A DNA stretch of 64,000 nt from Macrococcus lamae (GTDB lineage Bacteria > Bacillota > Bacilli > Staphylococcales > Staphylococcaceae), in contig NZ_SCWB01000001.1 of assembly GCF_004359545.1 (NCBI RefSeq), positions 124,001-188,000 on the forward strand, given 5' to 3'. Under the pieces are notes generated by a model. The model did no database searches and was not told the DNA's origin. It saw only the letters and a list, made by a program, of their open reading frames with translations. Shown one piece after another: positions 1-8,826 of this stretch (positions are counted from its first letter, which is position 1; every line of letters begins with the position of its first letter). Position numbers and translations under genes: made by a program.

Positions 1-757
1 CAAACTTAAAGAAGCTATAGACAATGACACTGCCTGTGTAATGGTTCAATATCCTAACTTCTTCGGAAGCATCGAGGATCTGGAGGCAGTAAAAGCGACA
101 ACTGAAGGTACTAAAGCGCAGTTCATAGTCTCTAGTAATCCGATGGCACTAGGTCTTCTTACTCCTCCAGGTGAGTTTGGCGCGGATATAGTTGTAGGAG
201 ATGCGCAAGTGTTCGGAATTCCGGCACAGTTCGGCGGGCCGCACTGTGGCTATTTTGCTGCAACAAAAGCATTGATGCGTAAAATGCCTGGTCGTCTTGT
301 CGGTCAGACGCAGGATGACGATGGAAATCGCGGATTCGTGTTGACACTGCAGGCGCGCGAACAGCATATCAGACGTGATAAAGCGACTTCTAACATATGT
401 TCTAACCAGGCATTGAATGCACTGGCTGCTTCTGTTGCGATGAGTGCACTTGGTAAAAATGGTGTCTATGAAATGGCTAGGCAGAACCTTTATAAGACGA
501 ATTATATGAAAGATAAGATGGTGCAGGAAGGTTTTACCGTTCTCCCAGGAACATCGTTCAATGAATTTGTCGTTCAATTCAACCAGCCAGTTGCTGACAT
601 TAACGACAAACTGCTGGAAGATGGTTTTATTGGTGGGTTTGACCTAGGTCGTGTAGATGATAAGTTTAACAACCATATGCTGATTGCAGTCACAGAACTG
701 AGAACGAAAGAAGAAATCGATACATTCATTGCGAAAGTAGGTGTCTACAATGCTTAA
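1..757 (+). CDS. gcvPA: Glycine dehydrogenase (decarboxylating) subunit 1, C-terminal part
   Basis: The reading frame is open from the window's left edge and stops at 757, so about 251 C-terminal residues of the roughly 450-residue subunit are present. With GcvPB it forms the P-protein of the glycine cleavage system, which decarboxylates glycine and passes the aminomethyl group to the lipoyl H-protein in the cytosol. The glycine-rich stretch around [11 protein letters not shown] and the [15 protein letters not shown] segment are typical of the family. The PLP lysine is expected on GcvPB, not here. Its stop overlaps the start of gcvPB by 8 bases, as in other Firmicutes that split the P-protein in two. 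The start lies outside the window. Confidence 0.95.
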   Translation, partial: KLKEAIDNDTACVMVQYPNFFGSIEDLEAVKATTEGTKAQFIVSSNPMALGLLTPPGEFGADIVVGDAQVFGIPAQFGGPHCGYFAATKALMRKMPGRLVGQTQDDDGNRGFVLTLQAREQHIRRDKATSNICSNQALNALAASVAMSALGKNGVYEMARQNLYKTNYMKDKMVQEGFTVLPGTSFNEFVVQFNQPVADINDKLLEDGFIGGFDLGRVDDKFNNHMLIAVTELRTKEEIDTFIAKVGVYNA

Positions 758-2219
758 AGGCTCAAGCCCGTTAATTTTTGAACGCTCTAGAGAGAACCGT
801 TTCGCTTATTCTCTCCCTCCTGTCGAAGTGGACAATCAGCAAGTTGAAGATATTCTGGAATCTAAATTTATTCGCAAAAATTCACCGATGCTGCCTGAAA
901 TAGCAGAACTTGATTTAATGCGTCATTACACAGAACTGTCCAATAAAAATCACGGGGTAGATTCCGGTTTTTATCCACTAGGTTCATGTACGATGAAATA
1001 TAATCCGAAAATCAATGAGAAAGTCGCACGGATGTCAGGATTTGCTTCGGCACACCCATTGCAGGATGAAAAAACAGTTCAAGGATCTCTTGAGATCATC
1101 TATGATCTGCAGGAACACTTAAAAGAAATCACAGGTATGGACGAAGTCACGCTGCAACCAGCAGCCGGTGCTCATGGTGAATGGACTGCCTTGATGATGA
1201 TTCGTGCTTTTCATGAAGCAAACGGTGACTTTGAACGGACAAAAGTTATAGTGCCAGATTCAGCACATGGTACCAATCCAGCGTCCGCAACAGTAGCCGG
1301 CTTTGAGACCATTACAGTGAAGTCAAACGATGAAGGACTTGTAGATATCGATGACTTAAAACGTGTCGTAGGTCCTGATACTGCGGCCATCATGCTGACA
1401 AACCCTAATACTCTTGGTCTATTCGAAGAAGACATTCTTGAAATACGTGAAATTGTCCATCAGGCTGGCGGTAAACTCTATTATGATGGTGCCAATTTAA
1501 ATGCGATTATGAGCAAAGTGCGTCCTGGAGACATGGGATTTGACGCTGTCCATTTGAACCTTCATAAGACATTTACTGGTCCTCACGGCGGTGGTGGTCC
1601 GGGTTCTGGTCCCGTCGGTGTCAAAGCTGATCTGATTCCATTTCTGCCGAAACCACATATTATTAAGACTGAAGATGGATACAAGTTCGACCATGATATG
1701 CCCCAGTCTATCGGACGGGTAAAACCGTTCTACGGAAACTTCGGAATATACTTGCGTGCCTATACTTACATTCGTACAATGGGTCCAGATGGACTTAAAG
1801 AAGCTTCTGAAACCGCAGTGCTTAATGCCAACTATATGATGCGCCGACTCGAGCCTTATTTTGAACTGCCTTATGACAGACATTGCAAACATGAATTTGT
1901 TATCAGTGGCGTCAGACAGAAAAAGCTTGGTGTCAGAACGCTTGATATGGCTAAACGTCTGCTTGACTTCAACTTCCATCCGCCGACAATTTACTTCCCA
2001 TTGAATGTTGAAGAGTGTATGATGATCGAACCGACAGAAACCGAATCAAAGGAAACACTGGACAGTTTCTGTGACACGATGATTCAGATTGCTAAAGAAG
2101 CAGAGGATAATCCAGATATCGTTCTTGAAGCGCCGCATCATACGGTTATTGGTCGCCTGGATGAAACGACTGCTGCAAGAAAGCCAGTTCTTAAATACGA
2201 AGGGACTATTGAAGTATAA
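750..2219 (+). CDS. gcvPB: Glycine dehydrogenase (decarboxylating) subunit 2
   Basis: This 489-residue protein is the PLP-carrying half of the glycine cleavage P-protein. The PLP-binding lysine is K273 in the motif [14 protein letters not shown], followed by the glycine-rich loop usual for the family. I start it at the ATG at 750, giving [13 protein letters not shown], because homologues begin there. A GTG nine bases upstream is in frame but has no better ribosome site. The start overlaps the end of gcvPA, so the two subunits are translationally coupled, which fits a 1:1 complex. The length matches the family. The gene ends in a strong hairpin shared with the convergent rhodanese gene. Confidence 0.96.
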   Translation: MLKGSSPLIFERSRENRFAYSLPPVEVDNQQVEDILESKFIRKNSPMLPEIAELDLMRHYTELSNKNHGVDSGFYPLGSCTMKYNPKINEKVARMSGFASAHPLQDEKTVQGSLEIIYDLQEHLKEITGMDEVTLQPAAGAHGEWTALMMIRAFHEANGDFERTKVIVPDSAHGTNPASATVAGFETITVKSNDEGLVDIDDLKRVVGPDTAAIMLTNPNTLGLFEEDILEIREIVHQAGGKLYYDGANLNAIMSKVRPGDMGFDAVHLNLHKTFTGPHGGGGPGSGPVGVKADLIPFLPKPHIIKTEDGYKFDHDMPQSIGRVKPFYGNFGIYLRAYTYIRTMGPDGLKEASETAVLNANYMMRRLEPYFELPYDRHCKHEFVISGVRQKKLGVRTLDMAKRLLDFNFHPPTIYFPLNVEECMMIEPTETESKETLDSFCDTMIQIAKEAEDNPDIVLEAPHHTVIGRLDETTAARKPVLKYEGTIEV

Positions 2220-2220
2220 A

Positions 2221-2258
2221 AAATAAGCTTGAGGCATATGCCTTAAGCTTATTTTTTT
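2221..2258. terminator. Bidirectional terminator between gcvPB and yqhL
   Basis: The stretch AATAAGCTTGAGGCAT is followed by its near-perfect inverted copy and a run of seven T. The complementary side has an A-rich flank, so it can serve both convergent genes. The TAA stop of the minus-strand rhodanese gene lies inside the right arm of the hairpin. Confidence 0.9.
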
Positions 2259-2632
2259 GATTTTATACGACCTTTCCATTCTTTATAACCGCCTTTAAGC
2301 ATATAAAGATTGTCGTATCCATTCTTTTTCAGCATTCTAGCTGCACGGTAACATTGTATGCCGTTTTTATCAACGAAGTAAATCGGTTGATCTTTGCGTA
2401 GTCCTAGCATACGCGTTCTGAAAATACTCATCGGGATGTTTCTTGCACCGATGATATGCCCATAATCGTAATCATCTTTTTCACGTAAATCAATCACCTG
2501 AGCACGACGAAGTCCTGCTTGAAAGTCATCTTGACTTAATTCTGTGACAGCCTTACGATTGATAAAGTAATTGATCGCGATGTAAGCAATCAGTGCAAGA
2601 AGGATGAGACCAAGGATGATCCATGTGTTCAT
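2249..2632 (-). CDS. yqhL: Membrane-anchored rhodanese-domain protein (YqhL-like)
   Basis: This 127-residue protein has one N-terminal membrane helix (about residues 4-22) followed by a single rhodanese domain. The candidate catalytic cysteine is C94 in NGIQCYRAAR, so it could carry a persulfide and act in sulfur transfer; the physiological acceptor is unknown. The DLREKDDYDYGHI and KGGYKEWKG segments are normal rhodanese landmarks. It sits between gcvPB and lipM and points away from lipM, the same arrangement as yqhL and yqhM in Bacillus subtilis. A TAGGAGG ribosome site precedes the ATG. The topology would place the domain in the cytoplasm. Confidence 0.88.
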   Translation of the reverse strand: MNTWIILGLILLALIAYIAINYFINRKAVTELSQDDFQAGLRRAQVIDLREKDDYDYGHIIGARNIPMSIFRTRMLGLRKDQPIYFVDKNGIQCYRAARMLKKNGYDNLYMLKGGYKEWKGRIKSKK

Positions 2633-2662
2633 TAAAAATTCCTCCTAAATTACATATATTTC

Positions 2663-2691
2663 ATTATAATGATTAAAGGCTTTAATTACAA
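2663..2691 (-). promoter_or_regulatory. SigA-type promoter of yqhL
   Basis: On the minus strand a -35 TTGTAA (2686-2691) and a -10 TATAAT (2663-2668) are separated by 17 bases. They lie about 30 bases upstream of the yqhL start codon. Confidence 0.65.
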
Positions 2692-2728
2692 AGTTATTTT
2701 CTAGAAACTATCTATAAGGGTGATTAAA

Positions 2729-3559
2729 TTGACAGAACAATGGCTATTTATCAATACAAAAAAGCAAAATCCCTACTTTAATATGGCACTGGACGAGGCA
2801 TTGATGAACTGGGTATCAGAAGGAAAGATGAAGCCAGTTGTAAGATTTTACGGCTGGAATCCTAAAACTTTATCCATCGGTTATTTTCAGAGGCTGGAAA
2901 AAGAAATAGATATCGAAAAAGTGAGGCAGAATCACATCGGTCTTGTTCGTCGTGCGACAGGTGGACGTGGCGTTCTGCATGACCATGAACTGACGTATTC
3001 AGTGATTGTCCCAGAAAGTCATCCTGAAATGCCGAAAACCATCACTGAAGCCTATCGTGTCATTTCTTCCGGTTTGCTGGAAGGATTCAAAAATTTAGGA
3101 CTTAATGCTTATTTTGCGATTCCAAAGACGGAGGAACAACGCGCAAAGCTGAAAGATCCGAGAAGTTCTGTATGCTTTGATGCGCCAAGCTGGTATGAAC
3201 TGGTGGTAGAAGGCAGAAAGATTGCGGGAAGTGCGCAGACGAGACAAAAAGGTGTGATACTACAGCACGGTTCAATTCTTCAGAAAATTGATGTGGATGA
3301 ACTATTCGGATTATTCAAGTTCAGAAATGAACGACTGAAGACGAAGATGAAAGATGCCTTTCACGATAAAGCAGTTTCAATTAATGATTTGACAGCAAAA
3401 GAAGTGACGATTGAACAAATGGAAGAAGCATTTTACAGAGGATTCGAGCAGGGACTTCATATTGAGCTCATTCCGTATGAGCTGACTGCTGAGCAGCTTG
3501 AGGAAGTTCATACGCTATCTCAAAAATATATGAGTGATGAATGGACATATAGAAGGTAG
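2729..3559 (+). CDS. lipM: Octanoyl-[GcvH]:protein N-octanoyltransferase
   Basis: This 276-residue protein is the lipoate-pathway octanoyltransferase that moves octanoate from acyl carrier protein to the glycine cleavage H-protein. It has the BPL/LplA fold, with [15 protein letters not shown] as the substrate loop, the acyl-enzyme cysteine C149 ([10 protein letters not shown]) and the lysine K164 (GRKIAGSAQ). I start at the TTG at 2729 ([10 protein letters not shown]) because homologues begin with this sequence and AAGGGTG sits six bases upstream. The GTG at 2720 overlaps that ribosome site. Placement beside gcvP fits, because the H-protein needs lipoate. The gene is followed by its own terminator. 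Confidence 0.92.
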   Translation: MTEQWLFINTKKQNPYFNMALDEALMNWVSEGKMKPVVRFYGWNPKTLSIGYFQRLEKEIDIEKVRQNHIGLVRRATGGRGVLHDHELTYSVIVPESHPEMPKTITEAYRVISSGLLEGFKNLGLNAYFAIPKTEEQRAKLKDPRSSVCFDAPSWYELVVEGRKIAGSAQTRQKGVILQHGSILQKIDVDELFGLFKFRNERLKTKMKDAFHDKAVSINDLTAKEVTIEQMEEAFYRGFEQGLHIELIPYELTAEQLEEVHTLSQKYMSDEWTYRR

Positions 3560-3597
3560 ACAATTTAAAGACTAAAATGATTTTACAAATTTCTTCA

Positions 3598-3638
3598 AAA
3601 AATACGGTGCACTTGAAAATATAAGGTGCGCCGTATTT
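3598..3638 (+). terminator. Rho-independent terminator after lipM
   Basis: The arm AATACGGTGCAC pairs with GTGCGCCGTATT, with one G-T pair, across a 12-13 base AT-rich loop, and is followed by TTTCT. The flanks are A-rich and T-rich, so it may also serve the convergent lipoprotein gene. Confidence 0.7.
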
Positions 3639-3684
3639 CTGAAATCCGAATTGTTAAATTTATTGCTTTATACTCAATAATGTT

Positions 3685-4272
3685 CTATTGAAACTGAATA
3701 CTATCGATGCGGTTGATGCCTTCATTGAGTTCAGCACTACCTTGATTAAACAATTTTTGGTCTGAGTCTGTATAGGCTTTGACGACTTTATCCATGCCTG
3801 ATACAAATTCCGCGTTAGCAGCGATGACTTGATTATGAATGTCCTTATAAGATATGGGAATACTTTTTCCATCAAGTTTCGTATTAAAGGACTCTGTTGA
3901 ATCATTGATTTTATTTTGGATATTCTGAAGCTGTACCTTTACTGCCGGGTCACTCTTTAGTGAAGCGACATTTTTATCTATACTTGAGTATTCACCGAAA
4001 GCGTCAGCCATAGCCTGACTATAAATATTAAAGTTCTCAGCATATGCTTCATTAGATATCGTGCTGCTGGTACCGTTACTGATATTCAACTCTTTATTTA
4101 AGGAAGTTAAAGTATTATTGTTTGAGATATTTTTAGTTTTTTCTTCGCTTATTTTTTCTTTAGTAGCTTTTATTTCAGACTGCAGCACATCTTTTTGTTT
4201 TTGCAGTGATTCTGTCTCGTTACTACATGAAGCGAGCAGTAACGTACTTGCAATAAGTAATTGTTTTCGCAT
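3685..4272 (-). CDS. Lipoprotein with coiled-coil N-terminal half (possibly YkyA-like)
   Basis: The 195-residue protein begins with a short lipoprotein signal peptide; the lipobox LLLASC puts the lipidated cysteine at C16. After it comes a heptad-rich, Lys/Glu-rich segment (about residues 22-65) likely to form a coiled coil, then a helical domain with no recognisable catalytic motif. It should be anchored on the outer face of the membrane. Size and architecture recall the YkyA family of putative cell-wall-binding lipoproteins, but I cannot confirm this by eye and assign no function. The ATG at 4272 has a good TAAGGAG site. It is a single gene, convergent with lipM and divergent from the M24 peptidase. 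Confidence 0.7.
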   Translation of the reverse strand: MRKQLLIASTLLLASCSNETESLQKQKDVLQSEIKATKEKISEEKTKNISNNNTLTSLNKELNISNGTSSTISNEAYAENFNIYSQAMADAFGEYSSIDKNVASLKSDPAVKVQLQNIQNKINDSTESFNTKLDGKSIPISYKDIHNQVIAANAEFVSGMDKVVKAYTDSDQKLFNQGSAELNEGINRIDSIQFQ

Positions 4273-4355
4273 AGTCGTTCTCCTTATTCACTATTTCTAA
4301 ATCTATGGTAACATGATACTACAGGTTTTTAAAACAACAAGAGAAGGGGATTATC

Positions 4356-5408
4356 ATGAAGTTTGAAAAAGTTAATCAGTTGCTTGAACAGAAAAATCTT
4401 GATGCGATTGTCGTATTGTCACCGCATAATCGTCGTTATTTATCATTATTTACAGGATCAAGCGGTGCATTAGTCATCTCAAGGGATAAGAGATTCCTGG
4501 TGACTGACTTCAGATATACAGTTCAGGCAGCTGAACAGGCTGGTGAATTTGAAGTCGTTAAGCAGAGTGGGGGCCTGCTTGACAGTGTAGCGGAGGTCAT
4601 TAAAACAATTTCCGCAGAAACGGTCGGTTTTGAAGGCGATTTAATCACTTATCAGCAATTTGCTAAGTTAAAGCAGACAATGGATTTAGTGGATATTGGC
4701 GGAGAAATTGAACAGATCAGAATGATCAAAGAACCGTTTGAAATTGACCTGATTCAAAAAGCTGCAGATATTGCAGATGAAACATATGAACACATCCTTA
4801 AATTTGTCAGAGCTGGAATGACAGAGATGGAAGTAAATAACGAGATTGAGATGTTCATGAGAAAGAACGGAGCATCGGGTTCTTCTTTTGAAACTATAGT
4901 AGCTTCAGGACATAGAGGAGCTTTGCCGCATGGTGTCGCAACCAATAAAGTCATCAACAATGGTGAGATGATCACGCTGGATTATGGTGCCATATATCAA
5001 GGTTACATTTCTGACATCACACGGTCTTTTGCAATCGGTGATCCGGGTGAAGAAATGAAGAAAGTATATGATATAGTATTAAAGTCACAAGTGACAGCAC
5101 TTGAAACAGTCAAACCTGGTATGACTGGTGCTGAGGCTGATGCCATAGCCCGTAACATCATCAAGGATGCTGGTTATGGTGATAACTTCGGACATTCTCT
5201 CGGTCATGGTATTGGGCTTGAAGTCCACGAAGGACCAGGACTTTCTTCCAATTCAGACATCAAGCTTCAGAAGAATATGTGTGTGACACTTGAACCGGGA
5301 ATTTATGTTGAGGGTCTTGGCGGTGTACGAATTGAAGATGATGTGATTGTCACTGAAACTGCTCTAAAGCGCTTTACACATTCTACAAAAGACCTTATTA
5401 TTTTATAG
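4356..5408 (+). CDS. Xaa-Pro dipeptidase/aminopeptidase family protein (YqhT-like, M24B)
   Basis: This 350-residue protein has the two-domain creatinase/prolidase layout: an N-terminal substrate domain and a C-terminal pita-bread metallopeptidase domain. The five metal ligands can be seen in order: Asp in LDYGAIYQGY, Asp in SDITRSF, His in GHSLGHGIGL, Glu in LEPGIY and Glu in RIEDDVIV. It should release an N-terminal residue next to proline from short peptides in the cytosol. It is 25 bases upstream of efp, the same pairing as yqhT-efp in Bacillus subtilis, so the two are probably co-transcribed. The length is normal for the family. Confidence 0.93.
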   Translation: MKFEKVNQLLEQKNLDAIVVLSPHNRRYLSLFTGSSGALVISRDKRFLVTDFRYTVQAAEQAGEFEVVKQSGGLLDSVAEVIKTISAETVGFEGDLITYQQFAKLKQTMDLVDIGGEIEQIRMIKEPFEIDLIQKAADIADETYEHILKFVRAGMTEMEVNNEIEMFMRKNGASGSSFETIVASGHRGALPHGVATNKVINNGEMITLDYGAIYQGYISDITRSFAIGDPGEEMKKVYDIVLKSQVTALETVKPGMTGAEADAIARNIIKDAGYGDNFGHSLGHGIGLEVHEGPGLSSNSDIKLQKNMCVTLEPGIYVEGLGGVRIEDDVIVTETALKRFTHSTKDLIIL

Positions 5409-5433
5409 ACAGTATATTTAGGAGGATTTTTAA

Positions 5434-5991
5434 ATGATCTCAGTAAACGATTTTAAAACGGGTTTAACGATTGAAGTTGATAACGGCATCTGGCGCGTTC
5501 TTGAATTCCAGCACGTTAAACCAGGTAAAGGGGCAGCATTTGTCCGCTCAAAATTAAGAAACTTAAGAACGGGTTCAATCCAGGAAAAAACGTTCCGTGC
5601 AGGAGAAAAAGTAGGACGTGCTCAGATTGACAACCGTAAGATGCAGTATTTATATGCAAGCGGCGATGCTCACGTGTTTATGGATACAGAGACATATGAT
5701 CAGACTGAAATTTCTGAAAACTCATTGACTCATGAACTTAAATTTCTTAAAGAAAATATGGATGTTCATATTCAGAGTTACGAAGGCGAAACATTAGGTG
5801 TTGAATTACCTAATACTGTGACGCTCGAAGTAACAGAAACAGAACCCGGAATTAAAGGTGATACTGCTCAAGGAGCGACAAAACAAGCTACTGTAGAGAC
5901 AGGTTATTCATTGAATGTTCCTTTATTTGTGAATATCGGAGACAAATTGATTATTAATACAACAGATGGATCATACGTATCGCGCGGTTAA
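5434..5991 (+). CDS. efp: Translation elongation factor P
   Basis: This 185-residue protein has the three OB-like domains of EF-P, which relieves ribosomes stalled on polyproline runs. The tip lysine is K32 in KPGKGAAF, the residue that Bacilli modify with 5-aminopentanol; the sequence shows only that the lysine is kept. The C-terminal signature [16 protein letters not shown] is intact. AGGAGG lies seven bases before the ATG. It follows the M24 peptidase closely and ends in a hairpin terminator. Confidence 0.97.
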   Translation: MISVNDFKTGLTIEVDNGIWRVLEFQHVKPGKGAAFVRSKLRNLRTGSIQEKTFRAGEKVGRAQIDNRKMQYLYASGDAHVFMDTETYDQTEISENSLTHELKFLKENMDVHIQSYEGETLGVELPNTVTLEVTETEPGIKGDTAQGATKQATVETGYSLNVPLFVNIGDKLIINTTDGSYVSRG

Positions 5992-5994
5992 ATT

Positions 5995-6021
5995 GAGACA
6001 TGCTTAGGCATGTCTTTTTTT
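5995..6021 (+). terminator. Terminator after efp
   Basis: AGACATGC and GCATGTCT form an 8-base-pair stem around a TTAG loop and are followed by seven T. Confidence 0.92.
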
Positions 6022-6026
6022 AATAC

Positions 6027-6055
6027 TTGAATTGGTCTGACCACTGAAGTAAAAT
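6027..6055 (+). promoter_or_regulatory. SigA-type promoter of accBC
   Basis: A -35 box TTGAAT (6027-6032) is followed after exactly 17 bases by a -10 box TAAAAT (6050-6055). It lies just after the efp terminator, about 45 bases upstream of accB, so accBC has its own transcription start near 6062. Confidence 0.7.
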
Positions 6056-6059
6056 GGGT

Positions 6060-6076
6060 TAGGTAGCTAGTACTAA
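6060..6076. promoter_or_regulatory. FapR-like operator overlapping the accB transcription start
   Basis: TAGGTAGCTAGTACTAA matches the FapR consensus as I remember it (TTAGTACCTRNTACTAA) at 14 of 17 positions, and the right ten bases match completely. It sits immediately after the -10 box, where a repressor would block initiation. FapR represses lipid synthesis genes in Bacillus and Staphylococcus and is released by malonyl-CoA, the product of acetyl-CoA carboxylase. Assignment is by motif only; no fapR gene is in the window. Confidence 0.45.
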
Positions 6077-6099
6077 TACGAAGTATAAAGGAGAACAGC

Positions 6100-6543
6100 A
6101 TGAATTTTGAAGAACTGAAAGAATTGATAGAATTACTTGATCAATCGTCACTCACGATGATTGAAGTCGAAGAAGATAATCAAAAAATCAAACTTAAAAA
6201 AGAATCAATTATACAGACAGCAGCTGCTGTCCAAGCTCCTGTACAGACTCAAGAGCCTTTACAGCCGACTGTTCAGGCAGAAGCTCCTAAAGGCGAGAAC
6301 TCATCTGCCGGCATGACGATCAATGCGCCAATGGTCGGTACATTTTATAAATCACCAACTCCGGAAAGTGATGCATATGTAAAAGTCGGAGATAAAGTCT
6401 CCGCTGAATCAGTGGTCTGCATTCTGGAAGCGATGAAACTCTTCAATGAAATACAGGCTGAACTCTCAGGTGAAATCGTAGAGATTCTTGTTGAAGATGG
6501 TCAAATGGTGGAATACGGTCAGCCTTTATTCCGGGTGAAGTAA
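6100..6543 (+). CDS. accB: Biotin carboxyl carrier protein of acetyl-CoA carboxylase
   Basis: This 147-residue protein carries the biotin that shuttles carboxyl groups between AccC and the carboxyltransferase AccAD, the first committed step of fatty acid synthesis. The biotinylated lysine is K113 in [12 protein letters not shown]. Ahead of the biotinyl domain (about 72-147) is a Pro/Ala/Gln-rich flexible linker (about residues 40-65), and the N-terminus [12 protein letters not shown] is a typical subunit-contact helix. The stop codon overlaps the accC start by one base (TAATG), so the two are translationally coupled. Confidence 0.97.
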   Translation: MNFEELKELIELLDQSSLTMIEVEEDNQKIKLKKESIIQTAAAVQAPVQTQEPLQPTVQAEAPKGENSSAGMTINAPMVGTFYKSPTPESDAYVKVGDKVSAESVVCILEAMKLFNEIQAELSGEIVEILVEDGQMVEYGQPLFRVK

Positions 6544-7892
6544 TGAAAAAAGTATTGATTGCAAACCGCGGTGAGATTGCGGTACGTATTATCAGAGCGT
6601 TAAAAGAACTTGATATTCAGTCTGTTGCTATATATTCTGAGGCAGATAAAGAAGCTCTCCATACGCAGCTCGCTGATGAAGCGTATTGCGTCGGACCTAA
6701 ATATTCCAAAGACTCATATTTGAACATTCCGAATATTTTAGCTATCGCAAGTGCGACCGGTTGCGAGGGCATTCATCCTGGTTATGGTTTCCTTGCTGAG
6801 AATGCGGATTTTGCTGAAATGTGCGAAGCATGCAATATAAAATTCATCGGGCCGAGTCATGAATCGATTACAAAAATGGGAATCAAGGATCTTGCTAAAA
6901 AAGAGATGATTAAAGCTAATGTTCCGGTAGTTCCTGGTAGTGATGGACTTGTTGAAACGATTGATATCGCAAAACAGGAAGCAGAGCGAATCGGTTACCC
7001 TGTCATTATCAAGGCGACTGCAGGCGGTGGCGGCAAAGGAATCCGAATTGCACGAAATGAGGAAGAACTAATCACCGGTTACCGCATGACGGAGCAGGAA
7101 GCAGAAGTTGCATTTGGCAATAAAGGATTATATATTGAAAAGTTCATTGAGAATTTCCGTCATATTGAAATTCAGGTGCTTGCTGATTCATTTGGTCATG
7201 TGATTCATCTTGGCGAACGTGACTGTACGATTCAGCGCAGGATGCAGAAATTAGTTGAAGAGTCACCGAGCCCGACGATTACTGAAGAAACGCGTGCAGC
7301 TATGGGGCAAGCGGCTGTCAGAGCTGCTGAGACAGTTGATTACGAAGGTGCAGGAACGATTGAATTCATCTATGATTTAAACGAAAATAAATATTATTTC
7401 ATGGAGATGAATACACGCATTCAAGTGGAACATCCTGTCACTGAAATGGTGACTGGAATTGATTTAGTGAAATGGCAGATAAGAATTGCCTCAGGTGAGA
7501 GACTTGATATCCAGCAGGAAGAAGTTGAATTCAAAGGGCATGCGATGGAACTGAGAATTAACGCAGAGAATCCGCTGAAGAACTTCATGCCGTCAGCAGG
7601 TCAGATTACTCAATATTTAGTCCCGGGCGGTTACGGTGTCAGAGTCGATTCAGCTTGTTACAATCAATACACGATTCCGCCTTATTATGATTCCATGGTA
7701 GCGAAGCTGATTGTCTTCCAGCCGACACGCGAAGAAGCGATCAGTTGTGCACGTCGTGCATTGGACGAGTATATCATTCATGGCATTGATACTACGATAC
7801 CGTTTCACCAGGCACTGCTGAAACATCCCGTATTTTTAAGCAAGGAATATAGTACGAATTTTCTTGAACAGAATGAACTTCTGTATGATTGA
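6543..7892 (+). CDS. accC: Biotin carboxylase subunit of acetyl-CoA carboxylase
   Basis: This 449-residue ATP-grasp enzyme carboxylates biotin on AccB using bicarbonate and ATP. The glycine-rich ATP loop [12 protein letters not shown], the metal/substrate region [16 protein letters not shown] and the N-terminal [10 protein letters not shown] are all intact, and the length is exactly that of the bacterial family. It is coupled to accB by a one-base overlap. A terminator separates it from the downstream yqhY gene, so the carboxylase pair is its own transcription unit here. Confidence 0.97.
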   Translation: MKKVLIANRGEIAVRIIRALKELDIQSVAIYSEADKEALHTQLADEAYCVGPKYSKDSYLNIPNILAIASATGCEGIHPGYGFLAENADFAEMCEACNIKFIGPSHESITKMGIKDLAKKEMIKANVPVVPGSDGLVETIDIAKQEAERIGYPVIIKATAGGGGKGIRIARNEEELITGYRMTEQEAEVAFGNKGLYIEKFIENFRHIEIQVLADSFGHVIHLGERDCTIQRRMQKLVEESPSPTITEETRAAMGQAAVRAAETVDYEGAGTIEFIYDLNENKYYFMEMNTRIQVEHPVTEMVTGIDLVKWQIRIASGERLDIQQEEVEFKGHAMELRINAENPLKNFMPSAGQITQYLVPGGYGVRVDSACYNQYTIPPYYDSMVAKLIVFQPTREEAISCARRALDEYIIHGIDTTIPFHQALLKHPVFLSKEYSTNFLEQNELLYD

Positions 7893-7912
7893 ATTTAATG
7901 AGTTGAAAAAAC

Positions 7913-7943
7913 GAGTGGAGGGAAACTTCCATTCTTTTTTTAA
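7913..7943 (+). terminator. Terminator after accC
   Basis: GAGTGGAGG and CTTCCATTC form a 9-pair stem with two G-T pairs around a GAAA loop, followed by seven T. Confidence 0.88.
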
Positions 7944-7991
7944 CTTAAAAATTTATATTAGTCACGATATATTCTATTCAATATAGTTAAA

Positions 7992-8007
7992 ATTAATACG
8001 TATTAAT
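7992..8007. promoter_or_regulatory. Perfect 16-base palindrome in the yqhY promoter region
   Basis: ATTAATACGTATTAAT reads the same on both strands. A -10-like TATGAT begins at 8010, so the palindrome would occupy the -35/-10 interval of the promoter for the Asp23-family gene at 8045. This is a classic operator position. No regulator can be named from the sequence. Confidence 0.4.
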
Positions 8008-8044
8008 GGTATGATATATATACTATACGATGGGAGGCATAACA

Positions 8045-8392
8045 ATGGTTGAATCAATGTCTAAACAAAATTTAGGAACAGTTGAGATTTCGCCGAACGT
8101 CATTGAAGTCATCGCCAATATTGCAGTGAGTGAAGTAAAAGGCGTCTCATTACTACAGAAAAATAAATCCCTCGATAAGTTAGGTGTTAAAAATGCCCGA
8201 GGTGTCAATGTAGAAATCAAAGAAGATGATATTTATATAGATGCATACTGTACTTTTGATTATGGTACGAAGATTTCTGCAACTGCTAAGCAAGTGCAGC
8301 AGAATATTAAACATGCGCTTGAAAACATGACGGCACTTAACCCGAAGCAAGTTAACGTACATATCATCAATATTAAATTTAAAGACAACTAA
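8045..8392 (+). CDS. yqhY: Asp23/Gls24 family protein (YqhY-like)
   Basis: This 115-residue protein has the compact Asp23/Gls24 fold (DUF322). It sits between accC and nusB exactly as yqhY does in Bacillus subtilis, where it has been linked to acetyl-CoA carboxylase function; its own biochemical role is not known. I start at the ATG at 8045 because GGGAGG lies seven bases upstream. An in-frame ATG at 8030 overlaps that ribosome site. The sequence has no signal peptide or membrane segment. Unlike accBC it has a separate promoter region containing a perfect palindrome. Confidence 0.88.
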   Translation: MVESMSKQNLGTVEISPNVIEVIANIAVSEVKGVSLLQKNKSLDKLGVKNARGVNVEIKEDDIYIDAYCTFDYGTKISATAKQVQQNIKHALENMTALNPKQVNVHIINIKFKDN

Positions 8393-8419
8393 GAGGATGC
8401 ATGCATCCTCTCAATTTTT
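8392..8419 (+). terminator. Palindromic hairpin between yqhY and nusB
   Basis: A perfect 20-base palindrome (8392-8411, GAGGATGC followed by GCATCCTC around ATGC) overlaps the yqhY stop and is followed by only five T. The nusB ribosome site begins right after it. It could be a weak terminator or a processing hairpin rather than a full stop. Confidence 0.55.
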
Positions 8420-8433
8420 GAAGGAGAACAATT

Positions 8434-8826
8434 ATGAGTCGTAGTGAATCAAGAGAACTAGCATTAAAAGTACTTTTTCAGATGGAAACTAAAGAACCAA
8501 TCACTTTGCAGGAAGCCAAGTCTTTCATAATAGATCCATCTGCTCAGGATGTATTTATGGATAGCCTGACAACAGGAGTTAAGGACAATCAGAAAGCTAT
8601 TGACGAGGCTATCCGTCCTTATCTGAAGCAGTGGACTTTAGAGCGTCTAAGTAAAGTTGACCGAATTATTCTTCGCATGTCAGTCTTTGAAGTGCTATTT
8701 ACAGATGTTCCAGAAAAAGTAGCTGTCAATGAGGCAGTCAATCTGGCTAAAACATATGGAGATGATGACAGCTATAAATTCATCAACGGAGTGCTCAGTG
8801 AAGTCATCAAACAGAAAATGCAATGA
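8434..8826 (+). CDS. nusB: Transcription antitermination protein NusB
   Basis: This 130-residue all-helical protein binds boxA RNA with S10 (NusE) and helps antitermination of rRNA operons. The N-terminal [17 protein letters not shown] and the C-terminal region [14 protein letters not shown] and [10 protein letters not shown] are diagnostic. The length is normal. A strong GAAGGAG site precedes the ATG. Its stop overlaps the xseA start (ATGA), placing it at the head of a nusB-xseA-xseB-ispA run as in Bacilli. Confidence 0.96.
   Translation: MSRSESRELALKVLFQMETKEPITLQEAKSFIIDPSAQDVFMDSLTTGVKDNQKAIDEAIRPYLKQWTLERLSKVDRIILRMSVFEVLFTDVPEKVAVNEAVNLAKTYGDDDSYKFINGVLSEVIKQKMQ

Noticed and set aside
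149-577. Long antisense frame opposite gcvPA (and similar ones opposite gcvPB, resE, der and ispA)
   Set aside because: They lie wholly inside well-identified genes, lack ribosome sites and have unlike-protein composition (Cys, Arg and Ser runs); they are shadows of the coding frame.
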